DNA of 64,000 nucleotides from CAZSLC01 sp964607675 (GTDB lineage: Bacteria > Bacteroidota > Bacteroidia > Bacteroidales > UBA932), in contig CAZSLC010000005.1 of the NCBI GenBank assembly GCA_964607675.1, positions 1-64,000 on the forward strand, in the 5' to 3' direction. Below the pieces are notes generated by a model. The model was not told the DNA's origin. It did not search any database and saw only the letters and a list, made by a program, of their open reading frames with translations. This document shows positions 60,366-64,000 of the stretch, in pieces (positions within the stretch are counted from its first letter, which is position 1; every line of letters begins with the position of its first letter). Made by a program: the position numbers and the translations under genes.

Positions 60366-61121
60366 CCTGCTCAACTCTTCGAATTGTTCAATGGATAGTT
60401 GTTCAGGGCGAAGGTCTAATAGAGGTGATGCTGGCATCTCTTTCCCACATAGAAGGGGCTTGATGGAATTCCGAATTGTTTTTCTTCTTTGATTAAAGCA
60501 ACATTTAACGACATTTTTAAAGACGATGGGATCACAATTGAGTGTTGTCCTACTATTTCTTTTTATTCTAATTACTGCTGATTTTACTTTTGGTGGTGGT
60601 GCAAAAACACCTGGCTCAACGGTGAAAAGATATTCAATATCATACCAAGCCTGCAGAAGCACGGAAAGAATCCCATATGCTTTTTTCCCAGGAGGAGAAG
60701 CAAGCCTTTCTGCTACCTCTTTTTGTACCATTCCAACTACCTGTGGGATTTGATCGCGGTACTCAATCACTTTGAAGAAAATTTGAGAAGAAATGTTGTA
60801 AGGGAAATTGCCAATTATTGCAAAATCAGAGTGAAAAAACTTCTCAAGTTTCATTTGAAGAAAATCATCTTCCAAGAGATTTGGTGCAACCTCTGGATAA
60901 TGTTCCCTTAAAAACACAACAGATTCACTATCCAATTCTACCAATTTCAATGAAATATCATCCCTTTTGAGAAGATATTTAGTGAGAACCCCCATTCCAG
61001 GTCCAACCTCCAGTACATCTCTATAGGAATGCGGTAATATCAAACTATCTACAATCCTTTGTGCTATCCCTTCATCCTTAAGAAAATGCTGTCCTAAATA
61101 TTTTTTTGCTTTTACATACAT
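60339..61121 (-). CDS. rsmA: 16S rRNA dimethyladenosine methyltransferase RsmA (KsgA)
   Basis: SAM-dependent dimethylation of two adjacent adenines near the 3' end of 16S rRNA. 260 residues. N-terminus YVKAKKYLGQHFLKDEGIAQRIV. SAM motif I is VLEVGPGMGVLTKYLL (~38-53), the catalytic motif IV is NFPYNISSQIFF (Asn-Phe-Pro-Tyr in place of the more usual Asn-Leu-Pro-Tyr), and FAPPPKVKSAVIRI is the conserved C-domain segment. A TAnnTTTG box ends four bases before the ATG. The 3' end overlaps the ABC permease gene. Confidence 0.96.
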   Translation of the reverse strand: MYVKAKKYLGQHFLKDEGIAQRIVDSLILPHSYRDVLEVGPGMGVLTKYLLKRDDISLKLVELDSESVVFLREHYPEVAPNLLEDDFLQMKLEKFFHSDFAIIGNFPYNISSQIFFKVIEYRDQIPQVVGMVQKEVAERLASPPGKKAYGILSVLLQAWYDIEYLFTVEPGVFAPPPKVKSAVIRIKRNSRTTLNCDPIVFKNVVKCCFNQRRKTIRNSIKPLLCGKEMPASPLLDLRPEQLSIEQFEELSRLTDSLNRV

Positions 61122-61125
61122 TGCA

Positions 61126-61133
61126 CAAAGTTA
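61126..61133 (-). promoter_or_regulatory. Promoter -7 box for rsmA
   Basis: TAACTTTG on the minus strand ending four bases before ATG 61121. Predicts a leaderless transcript. Confidence 0.5.
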
Positions 61134-61189
61134 ATGATATGTGTGGAAATTTAATTTTTTTCTGCTAACTTTCAATGTCATTTTAAACT

Positions 61190-61939
61190 ATGAATATGAA
61201 AAATTTGTATTGTGACCATTCCTTTGGTGAATTGATGAGAGATGTTTCAGAAATAGCTTCTTATTTGTGGACAAAAGGCTGGGCCGAAAGGAATGGAGGC
61301 AATATTTCAATCAATATTACCGAACACATTAGTAAACCCATAAAAAATAAACATAGTCACTTTATGCCATTAGGCATTACTATGGATAGTATTTACAATA
61401 ACTATTTTTATGTCACTGCAACTGGAAAGAGGATGCGCGACGTGGCCAAGTCGCCAATAGAAAATGGCGTTATTCTAAAAATAAACGACGATGGGTCAGC
61501 ATATGAAATTATTTCTGATAATGATGCCAAACCAACATCGGAGTTACCTTCTCATTTGTTAATACATAATCATCAAAAATCTATAGGGAATAATAATAAA
61601 GCAATCCTACACACACATGTCACAGAGCTTATTGGATTGTCACATTGTCCTTTTTTTACAAATTCTGAGAATTTAACAAATATGCTATGGTCGATGATAC
61701 CAGAGTGCAAATTGTTTGTCCCAAGAGGAATAGGTGTTGTGCCATATGAAATGCCTGGGACTATTGACTTAGCTATAGCAACTATCAAAGAATTAGACAA
61801 TCACGATGCTGTTTTATGGGAGAAACATGGATTATTGACAGTTGGAGATAATATTATCAACTGTTTTGACACATTAGATACATTGAATAAAGCTGCACAG
61901 ATATATCTATCAGCTAAAATTGCGGGTTTTGAATATTAA
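61190..61939 (+). CDS. rhaD: Rhamnulose-1-phosphate aldolase (class II aldolase)
   Basis: Zn-dependent cleavage of L-rhamnulose-1-phosphate to dihydroxyacetone phosphate and L-lactaldehyde. 249 residues. The class II signature appears as WTKGWAERNGGNISINI, TATGKRMRDV, PTSELPSHLLIH and ILHTHVTELIGLSH. Metal ligands are His141, His143 and His213, and the catalytic Glu is Glu118; these correspond closely in position to E. coli RhaD (Glu117, His141, His143, His212). GIGVVPYEMPGT and LWEKHGLLTVG also match RhaD rather than fuculose aldolase. rhaA, rhaB and a rhamnose transporter are not adjacent. A Gfo/Idh gene follows after 18 bases. Confidence 0.88.
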   Translation: MNMKNLYCDHSFGELMRDVSEIASYLWTKGWAERNGGNISINITEHISKPIKNKHSHFMPLGITMDSIYNNYFYVTATGKRMRDVAKSPIENGVILKINDDGSAYEIISDNDAKPTSELPSHLLIHNHQKSIGNNNKAILHTHVTELIGLSHCPFFTNSENLTNMLWSMIPECKLFVPRGIGVVPYEMPGTIDLAIATIKELDNHDAVLWEKHGLLTVGDNIINCFDTLDTLNKAAQIYLSAKIAGFEY

Positions 61940-61957
61940 TTTAATTATTATACAGAT

Positions 61958-63250
61958 ATGACAATAAACAGAAGAAATTTTTTAAAAACTGCTGGAGCCC
62001 TCACTGCTTTGACAATTGTTCCACGTAAAGTCTTAGGAGGGCCTGGGTTTATTGCCCCAAGTGATCAACTCACAAAAGGCATTATTGGTGTAGGTGGCAT
62101 GGGAAGAGGCCATTTCAGATATGGTGGAGCACGCTTAGTCTCAATTTGTGATGTTGATAAAAACCACCTTGAAAATGGGAAGATACTTGCGGCTAAACTC
62201 TCTGAGGAGGGGAGTAAAAATGTATCTAAAAACCTTGCCTGTTATTCTAATTATATGGATTTGATAAACGACAAGAATGTTGATATAGTACATATTGCAA
62301 CTCCTCCTCATTGGCATGGGATAATGAGTGTTGAGGCTGCAAAAGCGGGCAAAGATGTTTGGTGTGAAAAACCAATGACCAGGAGCATCGGTGAAGGAAA
62401 AAAAGTTGTTGAGGCAATGAAAATGTACAACAGAATATTCAGACTCAATACTTGGTTCAGATTCACAGACACTTTCTACGGGTTAGGAACCACAGTTTAC
62501 CCTTTAAAAAAATTGGTAGCAAGTGGGCTACTAGGATGGCCTCTTAAAGTAACCATCTCTAAGCATACTGGATTTGATTGGAAATTCTATTGGACAGGAA
62601 AAGAGAGATTGGAAGAACAACCTATACCATCTAATCTCGATTATGATATGTGGTTAGGACCAGCACCATATAAGCCCTATAATTCACACAGAGTCCATCA
62701 GACATTCCGTGGATATTGGGATTATGATGGTGGAGGACTTGCTGATATGGGACAACACTATATGGATCCTGTTCAGTATTTTCTTGGAAAAGACGATGAA
62801 AGTCCTATTAAAGTTGAAGTTAATGCTCCTCAGCAACATCACGACGCAGTTGGGACATGGAGATCCATAACATATACATACTCCGATGGGTGCCAAATAG
62901 TATTGTGGGGTGGAGATTATGGAGAGCCCAACACCCCTTATATCTCAGGACCTAATGGGAATGTCTATAATAACTTTGTATGTGATATTCCTGATTGGCA
63001 AATTAAATTGGCCGATTTTCCAGATCCATTGCCACAAAATACAGATTTTATAGATTGTATCAGAAATCGTCAAAAATTTGCTCTTAATGAAGTAAATGGT
63101 CACAGAAGTTGCACTCTTGTCAATATTGGGACAGTCGCTTTACAACTCAATCGAACACTTCATTTTGATTCAGATAAAATGGAATTTATTGGAGATGATG
63201 CTGCCAACAGACTCATTTATCAGCCTATGCGCTCTCCATGGAATATATAA
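61958..63250 (+). CDS. Tat-exported Gfo/Idh/MocA family oxidoreductase
   Basis: Predicted NAD(P)-dependent sugar oxidoreductase of 430 residues. The N-terminus carries a Tat-type signal (NRRNFLKTAGALTALTIV), so it is probably exported already folded, as for many Bacteroidota relatives. The Rossmann site is KGIIGVGGMGRGHFRYGGARLVSICDVD. The family motif EKP is in WCEKPMTRSIGEGKK, and the C-terminal GFO_IDH_MocA domain has YWDYDGGGLADMGQHYMDP with the usual Asp-x3-His. The substrate is a sugar or polyol, unidentified. It shares a unit with rhaD and a large secreted protein. Confidence 0.9.
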   Translation: MTINRRNFLKTAGALTALTIVPRKVLGGPGFIAPSDQLTKGIIGVGGMGRGHFRYGGARLVSICDVDKNHLENGKILAAKLSEEGSKNVSKNLACYSNYMDLINDKNVDIVHIATPPHWHGIMSVEAAKAGKDVWCEKPMTRSIGEGKKVVEAMKMYNRIFRLNTWFRFTDTFYGLGTTVYPLKKLVASGLLGWPLKVTISKHTGFDWKFYWTGKERLEEQPIPSNLDYDMWLGPAPYKPYNSHRVHQTFRGYWDYDGGGLADMGQHYMDPVQYFLGKDDESPIKVEVNAPQQHHDAVGTWRSITYTYSDGCQIVLWGGDYGEPNTPYISGPNGNVYNNFVCDIPDWQIKLADFPDPLPQNTDFIDCIRNRQKFALNEVNGHRSCTLVNIGTVALQLNRTLHFDSDKMEFIGDDAANRLIYQPMRSPWNI

Positions 63251-63275
63251 TACAAATACTATTAACAATACAACT

Positions 63276-64000
63276 ATGAATTTTAAAATAAAGAATCTAA
63301 TAAAATACATTTTTTCTACATTATTAATTCTCTCCCTTTCAGTTTCATTGATAGGACAGAGCAATCTTAGAACAAATGAGACAAAAATAGTAGATGCCCT
63401 CAATCAACTTCCTGCTCAAAATCAGAAATTGTACAATAGATTAATGCAAGATATTTACTCAACAGGGGAGGATGGTATAAATCTCTTGCTTGAGATGTTG
63501 ACAAAAAAGAATGATAGTTATATTCAAGTGCAATACGCAATCAATGGCGTTGTTGATTATATATCAGATCCAACTATTAAGGACAATAACAAAGAGATGG
63601 TAGTTAATTCTATTCAAAATATCTTAAAAAAGTATAAAGAGGGACAATTACCAAAAAATATAGAAATTGAAGAGTTCTTAACCAAGCAATTGAAAACTTT
63701 AGGTTATATAGTAAAAGCTCAGGAGTGCCAACCTATTTATACGGTAAGTCAAGTAAAGAAGGATCTTAAAAACGGGAAAAAACTTGTAAAAAAGGAGAAT
63801 AACCCCCAAAACAGGGCAAATCTGTACCAATCATTAAGTAGGTATATTACCACCATAGGAAATGATGGTGCCCGTAAAGAGATCTTAAAGGCAGTTTCTT
63901 CAGAAGATAGAGAATACCGGTTCGCCGCATTAAATTCTATTAATCAAAAAGATGCAGACAAAATAAATAATGAAATAGAAATTATCCTTCCTAAAATCAA
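63276..64000 (+). CDS. Secreted helical-repeat protein, incomplete at window end
   Basis: Open frame of 241 codons running off the right edge, starting 26 bases after the Gfo/Idh stop. The N-terminus MNFKIKNLIKYIFSTLLILS is a signal peptide (cleavage near LIGQ). The rest is helical with repeated helix pairs such as YIQVQYAINGVVDYISDP and EDREYRFAALNSI, resembling HEAT-type repeats. In other Bacteroidota a HEAT plus DUF1080 protein often sits next to secreted Gfo/Idh oxidoreductases, so a sugar-hydrolase domain may follow beyond the edge; that is inference. Confidence 0.6.
   Translation, partial: MNFKIKNLIKYIFSTLLILSLSVSLIGQSNLRTNETKIVDALNQLPAQNQKLYNRLMQDIYSTGEDGINLLLEMLTKKNDSYIQVQYAINGVVDYISDPTIKDNNKEMVVNSIQNILKKYKEGQLPKNIEIEEFLTKQLKTLGYIVKAQECQPIYTVSQVKKDLKNGKKLVKKENNPQNRANLYQSLSRYITTIGNDGARKEILKAVSSEDREYRFAALNSINQKDADKINNEIEIILPKI

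Noticed and set aside
62020..62034. TTGTTCCACGTAAAG as a third parS-like site
   Set aside because: Only the left half matches (GTTCCACGT); the right half is AAAG instead of GGAAC, and it lies in conserved coding sequence of the Gfo/Idh gene.

Overview
The window is a 64 kb piece of a low-GC chromosome from the phylum Bacteroidota, most likely order Bacteroidales. The evidence is the family content (LruC/DUF4842 lipoprotein, DUF4251, DUF4136, YfhO, SufE/SufT fragment operon, Bacteroidota-type LptC and PpiD), weak or absent Shine-Dalgarno sequences, and about twenty TAnnTTTG boxes just upstream of genes. TAnnTTTG is the -7 element of the Bacteroidota primary sigma factor, and two of the boxes also have a TTTG -33 element at the expected spacing. 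No genus can be named from the sequence alone. I see no phage, transposase, integrase, CRISPR array or rRNA. Apart from the first ~900 bases the window is densely packed core genome.

Layout. 1-914: gene-free, with three copies of a ~69-base stem-loop repeat and two copies of a second structured repeat. 915-4813: a sensor kinase and an LruC lipoprotein, translationally coupled. 4900-4973: tRNA-Pro. 5038-12978: dihydroorotate dehydrogenase-like protein, glyS, dsbD, a sufS-sufE-sufT-folK operon, ruvA, gcvH. 13048-19841: DUF4136 lipoprotein, glycosyltransferase and flippase, threonine aldolase, acyl-CoA synthetase and GNAT protein. 19846-22257: mnmG and ybeY with two parS-like sites. 22335-28874: mdh, tonB, hflX, hydrolase, and sdhB/sdhA without a cytochrome b gene. 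28975-33309: DUF4251 protein, GH20 hexosaminidase and an unknown outer-membrane protein. 33306-36596: GT4, Ntn-hydrolase, ruvB. 36597-36987: a 391-base very AT-rich gap. 36988-46360: mfd, coaX, an OMP, a TPR protein, lptC, ppiD. 46436-52595: double SGNH lipoprotein, ychF, exonuclease-family protein, thyA, folA, NSS transporter. 52545-60365: YfhO, glycosyltransferase, mutS, orphan MacB-like permease. 60339-64000: rsmA, then rhaD, a Tat-exported Gfo/Idh/MocA oxidoreductase and the start of a secreted protein that runs off the end.

How the parts fit. Much of the window is housekeeping: translation, DNA repair and recombination (ruvA, ruvB, mfd, mutS), folate and thymidylate synthesis, central carbon and respiration. 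A second theme is the cell envelope: LPS transport, OMP folding, glycosyltransferases, flippase, TonB, secreted hydrolases and lipoproteins.

The most interesting signals are non-coding. They are the structured repeats at the left edge, the two parS-like 14-mers at and inside mnmG, the origin-like AT-rich gap before mfd, the promoter boxes so close to start codons that several mRNAs should be leaderless, and convergent genes that overlap instead of being separated by terminators. I do not see a clearly new multi-gene defence or metabolic system.
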